In this document: one piece after another, positions 32,525-41,818 of the stretch
Position numbering within the stretch: position 1 is the stretch's first letter
How the letters are laid out: each line of letters opens with the position of its first letter
NCBI RefSeq assembly: GCF_900105125.1
Contig: NZ_LT629750.1
Location: 3,348,001 to 3,412,000 of the forward strand
Direction: 5' to 3'
DNA length: 64,000 bases
DNA from: Bradyrhizobium canariense
GTDB taxonomy: Bacteria; Pseudomonadota; Alphaproteobacteria; Rhizobiales; Xanthobacteraceae
The notes under the pieces: generated by a model
The model's database searches: none
What the model saw: the letters and a program-made list of their open reading frames with translations, nothing else
Told to the model about the DNA's origin: nothing
Translations under genes and position numbers: made by a program

Positions 32525-34918
32525 TCATACGACCGCAAGGCGACGGAATAAAACCGACTTCACCGCATCCAGCACAAAAGCAAAGACGATCGCCGCCGCG
32601 AATACCCCGACGATGATCCCGATCGGGATTGCGACCATGAGGAAGCCATTTATGGCCAGGACACTGATAATCGAGAGATCTGTTATCGAAGATACCACAA
32701 GCCATCGTCCCGGAAGTGAACTCCACAGATGCTCCCTTTCGCGTGCCACGTAGAAAAGAGCCTGGCCACTGAACACCAATGTGACCACAGTCAGAGTACG
32801 TAATGTTTCGGTGTCGAGGCCTACCACAAACTTTCCGGTCGCAAGGCAAGCCACGCAAAAAACCAGGTCGACCACACCCATGATGACTCCGGCAATTGTC
32901 AGGTTGCGGATTCGCCACTTATTCGGCTTGGGGGACGGCCTTACGTTATCGGTGGAAGAGGACATGGAGAGAAAGTCGCCTGTCACCATCATCAACACCA
33001 TAAGCGTCGGTGTCAGGATGGCATGACCGGTAATCACGAGCCCGGCACTCAGAAAGAGCACCTGTACCACTTTGTGAACGATTGATCTCAGTGTGTACGT
33101 CAGTATTCGCTGAAAGGTTCTTCGGCCCTCCTTGATCGACGTGACGATGCCTCCAAGACCCGGCTCCGTCAAAACAATCCCGGCGGCAGATTTAGCGACG
33201 TCGGTCGCCGTAAATACGGCGATCCCCATTTGCGCCTGCCGCAACGCCGGCGCATCGTTTGCGCCGTCACCGCACATGCCCACCGCATGTCCCTCTTTCT
33301 GAAGCGCCTTGACAAGACGATACTTGTCCTCCGGTAATACCCCCGTGAAAATCGAAAACTCGCCTGCGCTAATTTCTTCCGGCAGCGGCGACTTTGCCCA
33401 AACCTTGCCCTTGATGCCGACCAAACCTGCCACGACTTCCGCCGTAGCCTGCGCATCACCAGTGACCATGATGGTACGCACCCCAAGGCCTTTTAGCTCC
33501 GCGACGAGAGCCGCTGAATCTGCCCGGGGCGGATCACTCAGGGCGATCAAACCTATCAACTTAAGAGAGCTCGCAGACCCCGCCGCCACCGCAAGGACCC
33601 TGAAGCCCTTGGCCTGCAGTTCGTCGACCCTCGTCGTTGCCTCCGTTGACGATTGCGACATACCCGCAATCACGGCAAAGGCGCCCTTAAGCACCTTTAT
33701 TACCGCTCCGTCTGCCTGCCGCACTGTCGCTTCGGATCTTTTCACCGCTGGATCGAACGGCACGAAGGCAACCAACTCCAGTTTGTTGGGAGCGGACGTC
33801 CGCGATGCGGCATTCCGAACGGCGACATCGACCGGATCCTGACCGCCATCGGAGCTCGCCAGGGCCGCCAAAGCAAGCACGTGAGCCTCATCATACGTCG
33901 GCATCGGACAAACCGACATCACGGCGAGTTCATTGCGCGTCAAGGTCCCGGTTTTGTCCGCGCATAGGATATCGATACCGGCGGCTTCATCCACCGCCGA
34001 CAGGCTCGTTGGTAAGACGCCCCGCCGCGACAACGCGCGTGCGCCGACCGCCGCGGCCAGCGTGAACATCGACGGCAGCGCCACGGGGATGGACGAAAGA
34101 ACGGCGACGAGGACAAGCGGTGCGATCTCGGAGAGCGGCATTGCGATCCAGAAAGCGTACGTCGCCAACGTAATGGTCACCGCACCGTTGAAGAGCACCA
34201 GGTTGCGGACAACATCCAGGACGGTCTTCTGCTGTGAACTTTCCGCCATTGCGGTACGGACGAGTTCCGCCGTACGTCCGAACTTGGTGCGGGCGCCGGT
34301 GGCGGTGACCTCCGCCGTCGCTTCACCGCGGCGAACCAGTGCGCCGGCATAGGCTTCAGTTCCGCATACGGCTTCAGCTGGAAGGGATTCCCCGGTCAAC
34401 ATCGATTGATCTATCAGGATCGATCCCTCGATCAGACGTATATCCGCCGCCACGACTGCGCCCAGCGACAGCTTTACAACGTCGCCGGGAACCAATTCGG
34501 CCGCCGGCACGGTTGTCCATTGCCCATCTCGCCTCACCGCTGCGATCAGCGCCAATCTCGACTTCAGGGCATCCAACGTCGCCTGCGCCCGGCCTTCCTG
34601 AAAGAATCCCAGGGCCGCATTGAACAAAAGCAGCAGCGCGACGACCGCGGCCGCCACATAATCCCCAAGGCCGATCTGTAGCAAAATTGCGGCTTCGAGC
34701 ATCCAGGGCACCGGTGCCCACAGCTTGTTCACCGCACGCCGTACGGGATGCTGGGCGACATCGACAACGGCGTTCGGACCACCTGTTTTGAGCCGTGCAC
34801 GAGCCTCGCTGGTGGTCAAACCACCGGACAGATCAGTCAAATCGCTCCTCCGTTTCCCCGGGGGTCCCGCACCGGCAGATAGTTTGCTCCAGGGCAAAGT
34901 TCTCATCTGTGGCGGCAT
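32525..34918 (-). CDS. P-type ATPase, type IIIA (proton-pumping, PMA1-like)
   Basis: A 797-residue cation pump. TGES (175-178, actuator), DKTGTLT with phosphorylated Asp321, and GDGANDAPAL (around 550) are all present. IPVALPS in helix 4 lacks the CPx of heavy-metal pumps, and the overall match is to plasma-membrane H+-ATPases (the HAD-IC subfamily found in some bacteria). It would export protons to control cytoplasmic pH and membrane potential. The closest ribosome site is weak. It lies next to the frameshifted VIT gene on the same strand. Confidence 0.88.
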   Translation of the reverse strand: MPPQMRTLPWSKLSAGAGPPGKRRSDLTDLSGGLTTSEARARLKTGGPNAVVDVAQHPVRRAVNKLWAPVPWMLEAAILLQIGLGDYVAAAVVALLLLFNAALGFFQEGRAQATLDALKSRLALIAAVRRDGQWTTVPAAELVPGDVVKLSLGAVVAADIRLIEGSILIDQSMLTGESLPAEAVCGTEAYAGALVRRGEATAEVTATGARTKFGRTAELVRTAMAESSQQKTVLDVVRNLVLFNGAVTITLATYAFWIAMPLSEIAPLVLVAVLSSIPVALPSMFTLAAAVGARALSRRGVLPTSLSAVDEAAGIDILCADKTGTLTRNELAVMSVCPMPTYDEAHVLALAALASSDGGQDPVDVAVRNAASRTSAPNKLELVAFVPFDPAVKRSEATVRQADGAVIKVLKGAFAVIAGMSQSSTEATTRVDELQAKGFRVLAVAAGSASSLKLIGLIALSDPPRADSAALVAELKGLGVRTIMVTGDAQATAEVVAGLVGIKGKVWAKSPLPEEISAGEFSIFTGVLPEDKYRLVKALQKEGHAVGMCGDGANDAPALRQAQMGIAVFTATDVAKSAAGIVLTEPGLGGIVTSIKEGRRTFQRILTYTLRSIVHKVVQVLFLSAGLVITGHAILTPTLMVLMMVTGDFLSMSSSTDNVRPSPKPNKWRIRNLTIAGVIMGVVDLVFCVACLATGKFVVGLDTETLRTLTVVTLVFSGQALFYVAREREHLWSSLPGRWLVVSSITDLSIISVLAINGFLMVAIPIGIIVGVFAAAIVFAFVLDAVKSVLFRRLAVV

Positions 34919-35000
34919 CGCAAGACGGATCGGGACCTTTCGTGTGCATGACGGGGGCAGATCGCGCGGAGAGGCCTGTAATTCAAGAGGCGAGTCGTTT

Positions 35001-36617
35001 TCATTTGAAGGCTTTGATCAATGCATCCAGTTTGACCTTGATCGACCTGTCATGATGAAGGATGGGCGGCACCTCACGCTCGATGTTGAGCAATTGGTAA
35101 ACCGCCATTTGCGCGGCGCGCACGGAATACTCGACCGTGAACACCACGTCTTCCGGAATTTCGACAAACTGGCTGACAAAGGCGAAGTTCTTCGAGCTCT
35201 TGGGAACGGGCGGCGGCCTGTCGCCGAGCGCACGCGGCATGAACATGCTCGTGATGTAGGGCATTCTGCAGGGAATGCAGATGGCGGAGGCGACAGCATC
35301 CAAATCGAAATTCAGGTGACCGCACAATTCCTGCAAAATGTCCTTTCCCGTACAGTCAGACATCGATTTGGGAACGAAATCGCCGATGCGATCGGGATGC
35401 AATGCGTACCCCCAAAACACCTGTACGCCCGCAGGCTGGTTGGCGAAGTGCGGTTGATGCGCGAGAACGACCGACATCAGCCACGCAGAATCTTTGAACG
35501 TAACAAGGCCGCCGGTCCCGGCTTTGTTGCCGGTGAACACCTCCATCTTGTCGAAAAACACCGAGCTGTTAAGCGTAACGGTGAATGACTCCCAGTAGGA
35601 TTCCGCGATGCTGGTGTTAAATGCCGCAGGGTTACCGAACTCGGGACGGCCGTCGGCCAACTTTTCCCAAAGTGCCCAGCCCTGGCTATCATTCTTTGTC
35701 AGGCGTTTGGGAGCGCTCGTCATCGACCCAAAGCTGGACGCATCGGTCATCGAACCGTTTTGAAAGAACACCAGATCATCGTCACATACCGCTATGGTTT
35801 CGCTTTCGCCGCCCATCGCGTAGTGAATAACATTGATGGCGGTCAAACCTTTCTCAGTCTTGAGGCCGAAATCGGTCACGGTGCATCCGGTGAGGACATT
35901 GACGCCCTGTTCGACAAGCCAGCTTGCCAGAGGTCGCACCAGTGAATCGAATTGATTGTAGACAGTTCGTTTGACGCCGGCCAAGGTTTCGATTCTTGAA
36001 AATTCCAGCATGAAACGATGCAGGTAGCGCTTGAATTCGACCGCACTGTGCCATGGCTGGAAGGCGAACGTCGTCGACCACATATACCAAAATTTTGTCT
36101 CAAAGAACGGCGGCGAAAGCCAATCGGTGATCCGGCTCGCGCCTAGCGCATCTTCGCCTGCCTCGGACAAACGAACAAGCTCGATGCGATCCTGCATCGA
36201 GAAGCCCATCGACGTCACGTCGACCTTGGCACCATTGCGGTCGACAAGCCGCGCCTTGGCATGCGACACGTTGCGCTCGTTGAACTCGATCGTCTCTTCG
36301 AATACCGTCTTGCCGGGCGACGCAAGAGATGCGATCGATTTAAAGAGCCCCCAGGTGCATTCGTAATTATCGGTCGTCAACATGCGTCCGCCGCGAAGGG
36401 TATAGCCCTCTGCAGCACCGCCGCCGCCGTCGAGGCTACCGCCCAAAACCGGCATCGCCTCATAGATCGTGATGTTACGGCCGGGAACGCCGCCGTCCCT
36501 GATCATGAAGGCTGCAACGGCCAGCGATCCGATCCCGCCGCCAACCAGATAGGCCTTGCGATCGGCATTTTTGGGCTCGATCGTTACATGTTGCGCCGCG
36601 TGTACTGCCTTTGTCAT
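35001..36617 (-). CDS. ohyA: Oleate hydratase (MCRA family)
   Basis: A 538-residue FAD enzyme that adds water to cis-9 double bonds of unsaturated fatty acids. The FAD-binding GGGIGS is at about 26-31, followed by YEAMPVLGGSLDGGG, RGGRMLTTDNYECTWGLF and, later, TGNKAGTGGLVTFKDSAW, all hallmarks of the family. The ATG at 36617 is preferred; the longer frame to 36737 lies in the promoter region. A FixJ-like motif sits 155 bp upstream. Role: membrane lipid adaptation or detoxifying fatty acids. Confidence 0.9.
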   Translation of the reverse strand: MTKAVHAAQHVTIEPKNADRKAYLVGGGIGSLAVAAFMIRDGGVPGRNITIYEAMPVLGGSLDGGGGAAEGYTLRGGRMLTTDNYECTWGLFKSIASLASPGKTVFEETIEFNERNVSHAKARLVDRNGAKVDVTSMGFSMQDRIELVRLSEAGEDALGASRITDWLSPPFFETKFWYMWSTTFAFQPWHSAVEFKRYLHRFMLEFSRIETLAGVKRTVYNQFDSLVRPLASWLVEQGVNVLTGCTVTDFGLKTEKGLTAINVIHYAMGGESETIAVCDDDLVFFQNGSMTDASSFGSMTSAPKRLTKNDSQGWALWEKLADGRPEFGNPAAFNTSIAESYWESFTVTLNSSVFFDKMEVFTGNKAGTGGLVTFKDSAWLMSVVLAHQPHFANQPAGVQVFWGYALHPDRIGDFVPKSMSDCTGKDILQELCGHLNFDLDAVASAICIPCRMPYITSMFMPRALGDRPPPVPKSSKNFAFVSQFVEIPEDVVFTVEYSVRAAQMAVYQLLNIEREVPPILHHDRSIKVKLDALIKAFK

Positions 36618-37382
36618 ATCCAGATGCCTGCGTTTAGTTGACTGCGCGATTGGACCATCGTGCCTGACATGACGCACAATGACTATTGCCTTGGCGATTT
36701 CAATTCCTCTGAACACTGAATGGCTGGGCCATAGCACGCATTAGAGGGCCGGTCGCGGCCGGCGCACAGACTCGGAAACTACTCAAATACCCGAGATGAC
36801 TAGAGCATCTGAAGCAACAATCAACTCGCGTCGAACAGCACCTCCCAATATTGGCGCGGCGCCGAACGGTCCCGTTTACTCCGTCAAATTCCGATTTCGA
36901 ACGTGAACAAAATTGACCACCGATTCAGATACTGAGCTTGGCAGCCTGGTTCGATCACCAGCATCACCCGGCGACTCGTCGACAGAGGCGGCTGCCATGT
37001 TGCCTCTTGCTCGAATGATGACGTCTGGACTTCCGGGGCTGCAGCAAGGCCGAGCTTATCGAGCATCGGCGCAATATTCCGCGCTATATGCGGTCGCTCC
37101 CGCCCGGTGCTAGACGTAACCGGTACCGTGAGATCGCCCTGTCGCCTCACAGCGCGGCTCTAGATCGCCGGTATCAAGTATCGCCACACTCGGATCTTGA
37201 AATATCCGAGGTCAGCTCGCTCCGCCGCGAAATTTGCCGCAAGTCTGTTCACCGACGTTAGCGTCGACTGCGTGACGACATCTCCGGAACATTCCAAACC
37301 CCAGCGACTTCGTTCTTGGAGAGAGTTCAAATCCTTCAACGATCCAATCCCCACACCTGGATATCCGCGAAAGGATAACGCC
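36618..37382. other. Long intergenic region between divergent genes
   Basis: About 765 bases. It holds the 15-bp shared motif at 36772-36786 and presumably promoters for oleate hydratase and the LTXXQ protein. A minus-strand frame at 36884-37150 has no recognisable family and I do not call it a gene. Confidence 0.4.
36772..36786 (-). promoter_or_regulatory. Shared 15-bp motif upstream of oleate hydratase
   Basis: On the coding strand TTGAGTAGTTTCCGA, 155 bp before the start codon. It differs at one base from the three other copies at 40401, 53671 and 56384. All four have the same orientation relative to their gene. Confidence 0.65.
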
Positions 37383-37841
37383 ATGCGAAAAACTTTGATC
37401 TTTTTCATGAGCGCTGCGCTGTTAACCGGCTCCACGCTAACCAGCTCTGCGGTCGCGCGCGGTCGCTCGGACCGTGCCGAGCTAACCGCGGGTTAAATGA
37501 CCGATAGAGCGGAGGCGCGAACCGCCAAAATGAAAGTCGATCTGAATCTCACCACGGACCAGGAAAAGAACTGGTCAGCATTTGCAAGTGCCATGCAAGA
37601 CATGAGTAAAAAGCAAGCAGATCGCCGGATTGCCGTGCGAGAGGCGCGTATTCAACAGCACGGCTCCTTCGATGCGCTCGATGAAATGCGAAAGAACGCC
37701 GATTCCCAAATCGAGCGGTCCAACGACCGAAAGAAACTCGCCGACGCCGCCCAACCACTGTATGCCAGCCTCAGTGAACAGCAGAAGAACCGCTTTGCCG
37801 AATGTTTATTCGGCGGTGACCGCGAGCGCGACGCTTATTAA
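37383..37841 (+). pseudogene. Exported LTXXQ protein split by an in-frame stop
   Basis: A ribosome site (AAAGGA) and ATG at 37383 start a signal peptide (MRKTLIFFMSAALLTGST, then SSAVARG). The frame stops with TAA at 37494-37496. The next codon, in the same frame, is ATG and begins the mature domain: RTAKMKVDLNLTTDQEKNW and a charged helical region to 37841, typical of Spy/CpxP LTXXQ proteins. Unless the stop is read through, the domain would be made without its signal peptide, if at all. Confidence 0.78.
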
Positions 37842-38068
37842 ATGGAACGAATGTCGGCTGGACAACTTACCCCGTAAGGATGTCCTACCCGGCAAAGGAT
37901 GATGTCCCATACCCCCGCGCTGAGGCCGTTTCTTTTGGCGGCATTCTCTTGGAGTCGGACCTCAATAAAGGGAGCGACGCCAGAATTGCGTCAGCGTCGT
38001 CCGTTAGACAAGAACGGTGCATCGCCCAACGAATGCAAAATCTGCATCGGCCAGAGGAGATGATGGTT

Positions 38069-38530
38069 ATGGATTATTGCGGCGTCGAGTTCACCGCTGT
38101 TGAGTCTGCTGGAGGTTCATGGAAATGGCAACTTTCGATCCTGGACACAGACAAGATGAGAACCAGCGGGCAAGCCACAAGCCGAGCGGCGGCTATTATG
38201 AAGGCTCATGAAGCGATTGGAGAGGGTTTGCGCACCAATGCAAGTCCTGACCATGAAGCGCAGTTGTCGAAACTGGTTCGCGATGTCCTTCATATCCTTC
38301 ACGGGGCTCGTAGTCTGCCGCCGGCCGAGGCCATCCAGGCGCTGCGACCATTTGTGAATACAATGCACAGACGAGCTTCTGAAAATGACAGACTTGCAGA
38401 CGCCTCTGCTGCAGCGGTGGGCGCGCTTGTGCAGAGACTGGAAGACAAGGGCGTTGCCACCGATGATCTCTGGGAAGAAGCCATCGAGGCGTCGCTCAGC
38501 TTTGCGAATGAGGCCAGCTATCCCGGCTAA
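38069..38530 (+). CDS. Conserved hypothetical protein
   Basis: A 153-residue soluble protein. The first 60 residues (MDYCGVEFTAVES.. SWKWQLSILD.. SRAAAIMKAHEAI) form a short beta/helix module I recall from small Bradyrhizobium proteins. The rest is helical: LVRDVLHILHGARSLPPAEAIQALRPF and an acidic tail. AGAGGAG lies nine bases before the ATG at 38069; two other ATGs lie just upstream. No function can be assigned. Confidence 0.6.
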   Translation: MDYCGVEFTAVESAGGSWKWQLSILDTDKMRTSGQATSRAAAIMKAHEAIGEGLRTNASPDHEAQLSKLVRDVLHILHGARSLPPAEAIQALRPFVNTMHRRASENDRLADASAAAVGALVQRLEDKGVATDDLWEEAIEASLSFANEASYPG

Positions 38531-38594
38531 CTCGTTCAGCCCCTGGATAATTGACTGAGCCGCCTTGCAGTTGGGAGCCTTCTTCGTCTCGTCG

Positions 38595-39140
38595 TCACTT
38601 CTGAGCGTGCAAGAAAGCGTTCAACGGCGAACCGTGCACATTTCCGTTGTAGCTGATGAATCCCAATCTTCGGAACTCGTTCATGAAGAAACTGATGCGA
38701 GACCGGGTCGTTCCGATCATTTCCGCAAGAGTTTCCTGACCGATCCCCACATCAATGGGCTCCGGCCTGCCTCCTTGCCGAAATGCGCCAGATCAGCAAA
38801 GGGCGAGCCAGTCGCCGCTCACTAGAATTGAACAATTGATCGATCAGATCCTCTTCCACACCGCTGTTGCGAACTAGAACATAATTCAAGAACAATTCGG
38901 AGAAACGCGGCTCATTTTTGCGCACCGCGCGCATCGCGGCCTTTATTATCGAGGAGATGGTGCAGTCCTCTAACGTGACCGTCGTTGTGCCCCGTATCGA
39001 ATGTCCATTTGAACAGCCCTCGTCAAAAAACTGACGGCCTCCATTACCCCCGAAAAACAATATCATTCTTCTTAAATTTTAAAATGGATCTGCCTTCCCC
39101 GGCTTTCTAAAGAAGGTCTTGAGTTCGAAGGCTAACTTCT
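38595..39140 (-). pseudogene. Crp/Fnr-family regulator, multiply broken
   Basis: Pieces of a Crp/Fnr protein lie in three frames: FELKTFF and KAGEGRSILKFKKNDIVF from the N-terminal cyclic-nucleotide-like domain, GRQFFDEGCSNGHSI.. IEEDLIDQLFNSSERRLAR from its end and the dimer helix, LADLAHFGKEAG after one shift, and IGQETLAEMIGTTRSRISFF from the HTH after another. The middle of the sensory domain is deleted. At least three lesions show it is dead. An unrelated intact Crp/Fnr gene lies at 54378. Confidence 0.8.
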
Positions 39141-39470
39141 CTGCGTCGGTGATGAATCCTCTCGCCGCTAAGCGCGGTGTTCGCAGCCGAATCGGACGCA
39201 CCGATATGTGCCCTGCATCGCCATCGTGACAATCTCCAATCGGAAGCGCACGAACGGCAACGCATTGGATAGCAATGTATGCTATCCCATTCTTCGTCCA
39301 GCGTTGTGATCAAAATTGACCAAGATCGCTCAGAAAAACTTGCTTTTCAGTGCATTGCTGCATTGCGTTTCTTCGCTGAAACCAACCCCGACGAAGAGAC
39401 TTGTCAGTGACGGTCGACCTCGACGAACGGGCTTGTCGCCGAGTTGCATTAGTGCCGTGGAGTAAAATCG
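39141..39470. other. Gene-free stretch before the FixJ-like gene
   Basis: About 330 bases between the decayed regulator and the LuxR/FixJ-like gene. No gene, motif or repeat stands out. Confidence 0.4.
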
Positions 39471-39923
39471 ATGCATCCCTGTAAACTGCAAGATCAAGAC
39501 GACGTCCGAAACGAACGTTGGACGGATCTGCCTCTACGTTCGAAAACGACGTTCGAAGGCGCAACTATCTTACAGATCGGCTATGCGACGAAATGCGCAG
39601 AATGCCAGGTTCTCCGCGAAAAGGAGGAGTTGGTCTCCATGATGTTCGGCTTGCACCACGCGGCCGAGAACCGTCTCGCGAGCTTGACCCCTCGCGAGCA
39701 CCAGATCATGAAGTTGGTCCTCGTCGGCCATCCAAGCAAGAACATCGCTGCCGATCTCGGGATCAGCCAACGCACCGTCGAAAATCATCGCGCCTCGATC
39801 ATGAGGAGAACCGGTTCGAAGTCGATCCCGGAGTTAGCTCGTCTGGCGCTCGCCGCTGACTGGACTAACCCTGACAACTCGACGGCTCGAGAAAGTACCG
39901 TAACGCTGTCAGGCGCGGGCTGA
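39471..39923 (+). CDS. LuxR/FixJ-type HTH regulator without receiver domain
   Basis: A 150-residue protein whose C-terminal part (residues about 70-130) is a GerE/LuxR helix-turn-helix: LTPREHQIMKLVLVGHPSK, then NIAADLGISQRTVENHRASI and SIPELARLALAA, close to FixJ. The first 65 residues have three cysteines (KCAECQVLREKEE, CKLQ) but no phospho-acceptor receiver or PAS domain. GGAG lies eight bases before the ATG. It could compete for or recognise the FixJ-like motif found at four nearby promoters, including one 480 bp downstream. Confidence 0.72.
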   Translation: MHPCKLQDQDDVRNERWTDLPLRSKTTFEGATILQIGYATKCAECQVLREKEELVSMMFGLHHAAENRLASLTPREHQIMKLVLVGHPSKNIAADLGISQRTVENHRASIMRRTGSKSIPELARLALAADWTNPDNSTARESTVTLSGAG

Positions 39924-40512
39924 AGCATCTCACACCCGGGGCAATGACACGGCCGCCTGTTAGCCGATTGACTTGGCTCGGGCGAGAGCGCAATCGGCAT
40001 ACTTCCCGATCGCTATTTTAGAGCCGTCCATTGGCAGGTCCTTGAACTGTAGGGAGTGAGCAGTGCTACGGAACTCATGATGATGATCGTCACTCTGGAC
40101 AGTCTGCGGGTGCCTTACCTGATATTCGGAGGAGCCAAATTCTCCTGTTTCGCTCGAACGATTGCAAACCGGATCCAGGAGTCGTTCCCGGTGAAATGCC
40201 GTCCGAAGAGGCCGGAATCACGATCGTTCGGACCAATACCCCCCAATGTCGAGATGAGTGATTGCGGCCAGGATCGCTTCAAGGAGAGCATCGGAAATGC
40301 GCTCGACCAATTCCTGAACGACAACGGCAACGGCCTGGTCGGCTCTCGAACACCCTCTCCGTGATGTGGTGCCCTTCATAGCTGAAATATTGCAGCGACA
40401 CTGAGTAGTTTCCGAACCTAGCTCACCGGACTTTCGGCCGCCTACATTGGACACGCCAACGCTTCGTCGAGCCGTGTAGACGCTCGCGGAGACAGGTGAG
40501 AGGCCAGAAACT
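39924..40512. other. Long intergenic region before the MFS-NifJ operon
   Basis: About 590 bases. The shared motif lies at 40401-40415. Short frames on both strands (for example 40056-40364) show no family features. The operon promoter is presumably in the last 120 bases. Confidence 0.4.
40401..40415 (+). promoter_or_regulatory. Shared 15-bp motif upstream of the MFS-NifJ operon
   Basis: CTGAGTAGTTTCCGA, 97 bp before the MFS start codon and in the same orientation. Identical to the copies at 53671-53685 (other strand) and 56384-56398. Confidence 0.7.
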
Positions 40513-41817
40513 ATGCCGGAAAAATCGGTGCGAGACGGTTCGGACTTCCATTGGCCGTTCATCGCGGCTTGGGCTTTCTGCGTGGTGTTTTACTTCCTGC
40601 AATATGCTCTGCGCTCGGCTCCGGGGGTCATGGTACCCGAGCTGACAACGGCATTCGGGCTATCGGCTCTCGGGGTGAGTTCGCTGATCGGTCTTTATTA
40701 CTATACGTATTCAACCTTCTCGATCCTGTCCGGGGCGAGCCTCGACCGGTACGGCGCCAAATTCGTCGTTCCCGTCGGAATTGGACTTCTCGCAATGGGT
40801 GCCGTCCTGTTCGGCTTGGGTAACGCAGCGGCGGCAGATGCTGGCCGGCTATTCCAGGGTGCAGGGTCCGCGTTTGCCTTTACCGGCGCCGTCTATCTGG
40901 CGACGCATGGGTTTCCGGCTCGCTACCTTGCGACGGCTATTGGGTTCACCCAATGCTTCGGCATGCTCGGCGGCGCCGCGGGCCAGTTTATTGTCGCACC
41001 ACTCATCCACGGCCCGCTTCCCTGGCAGCAATTCTGGATTTTTGGTGGAATAGCGGCAGCGCTTCTGACGCTAATCGTCCTCACCGTCACTCCAGGCGGG
41101 CATGCGGTACGCTCTGCGGCGCAGGGCTCGGCCTGGTCGATGTTCACGCCCTACAAATCGGTGCTCAGCAATCCGCAGTCGTATCTCTGCGGCTTTGCCG
41201 CCGGGCTCCTGTTCCTGCCGACGACCGTCGGCGACATGATCTGGGGCGTCTCCTTCCTGCGCGAAGGTTGGCACATTGGTTATGCCGAAGCCGTCAATCG
41301 GGCCGCCATGGTGCCGCTCGGCTGGGTAATCGGCTGTCCCTTGCTCGGATATGTCGCCGACCACTTCGGCCGCCGCAAGCCGGTCCTGATCGGCGGCGCT
41401 TCGTTCATGCTGCTTGTCGCGCTCGCAATCCTATACCTGCCGCATGACATCATACCCCCCTATCTCGCCGGCTTGTTGCTCGGCATCGGCTCCGGCGCCG
41501 CGATGATTCCTTACACGATCATCAAGGAGGTCAATGCCGACGAGGTGAAAGGCAGCGCCACCGGTGCGATCAACTTTCTGGTCTTCACGCTGAGCGCCCT
41601 GATGGCGCCGGTCTATGGCTGGGTTCTGGTCAAAGTCTCGAATGGCGGGCCATTGGATCTTCCCGTGTTCCAGAAAGCGGGAATCATTGGCGTCGGCGGA
41701 ATATTACTGGCCATTGTGCTCTCCTGTTTCATCCGGGAGACCGGGACCGCTTTGATCCGCCGCAAGGCCAGCGACGGCGCCCTGGTTCAAGCTACTCCGG
41801 TCATTGGAGGAACATAA
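40513..41817 (+). CDS. Major-facilitator transporter, first gene of the NifJ operon
   Basis: A 434-residue MFS protein with about 12 membrane helices. The loop 2-3 signature is GASLDRYGAKF, and loop 8-9 has GYVADHFGRRKPV. Overall pattern (YALRSAPGVMVPEL at the N-terminus) is like MFS members for organic acids or sugar phosphates; the substrate is unknown. It overlaps no gene but ends one base before the GTG of the GltD-like gene, whose ribosome site lies inside this reading frame. It probably supplies or removes a metabolite of the oxidoreductases behind it. Confidence 0.85.
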   Translation: MPEKSVRDGSDFHWPFIAAWAFCVVFYFLQYALRSAPGVMVPELTTAFGLSALGVSSLIGLYYYTYSTFSILSGASLDRYGAKFVVPVGIGLLAMGAVLFGLGNAAAADAGRLFQGAGSAFAFTGAVYLATHGFPARYLATAIGFTQCFGMLGGAAGQFIVAPLIHGPLPWQQFWIFGGIAAALLTLIVLTVTPGGHAVRSAAQGSAWSMFTPYKSVLSNPQSYLCGFAAGLLFLPTTVGDMIWGVSFLREGWHIGYAEAVNRAAMVPLGWVIGCPLLGYVADHFGRRKPVLIGGASFMLLVALAILYLPHDIIPPYLAGLLLGIGSGAAMIPYTIIKEVNADEVKGSATGAINFLVFTLSALMAPVYGWVLVKVSNGGPLDLPVFQKAGIIGVGGILLAIVLSCFIRETGTALIRRKASDGALVQATPVIGGT

Positions 41818-41818
41818 A

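Noticed and set aside
36884..37150. 88-codon minus-strand frame
   Set aside because: No recognisable domain, and it fills a promoter-rich intergenic region.
40056..40364. 102-codon plus-strand frame before the NifJ operon
   Set aside because: No family, no ribosome site, poor composition; the area also carries the operon's regulatory motif.
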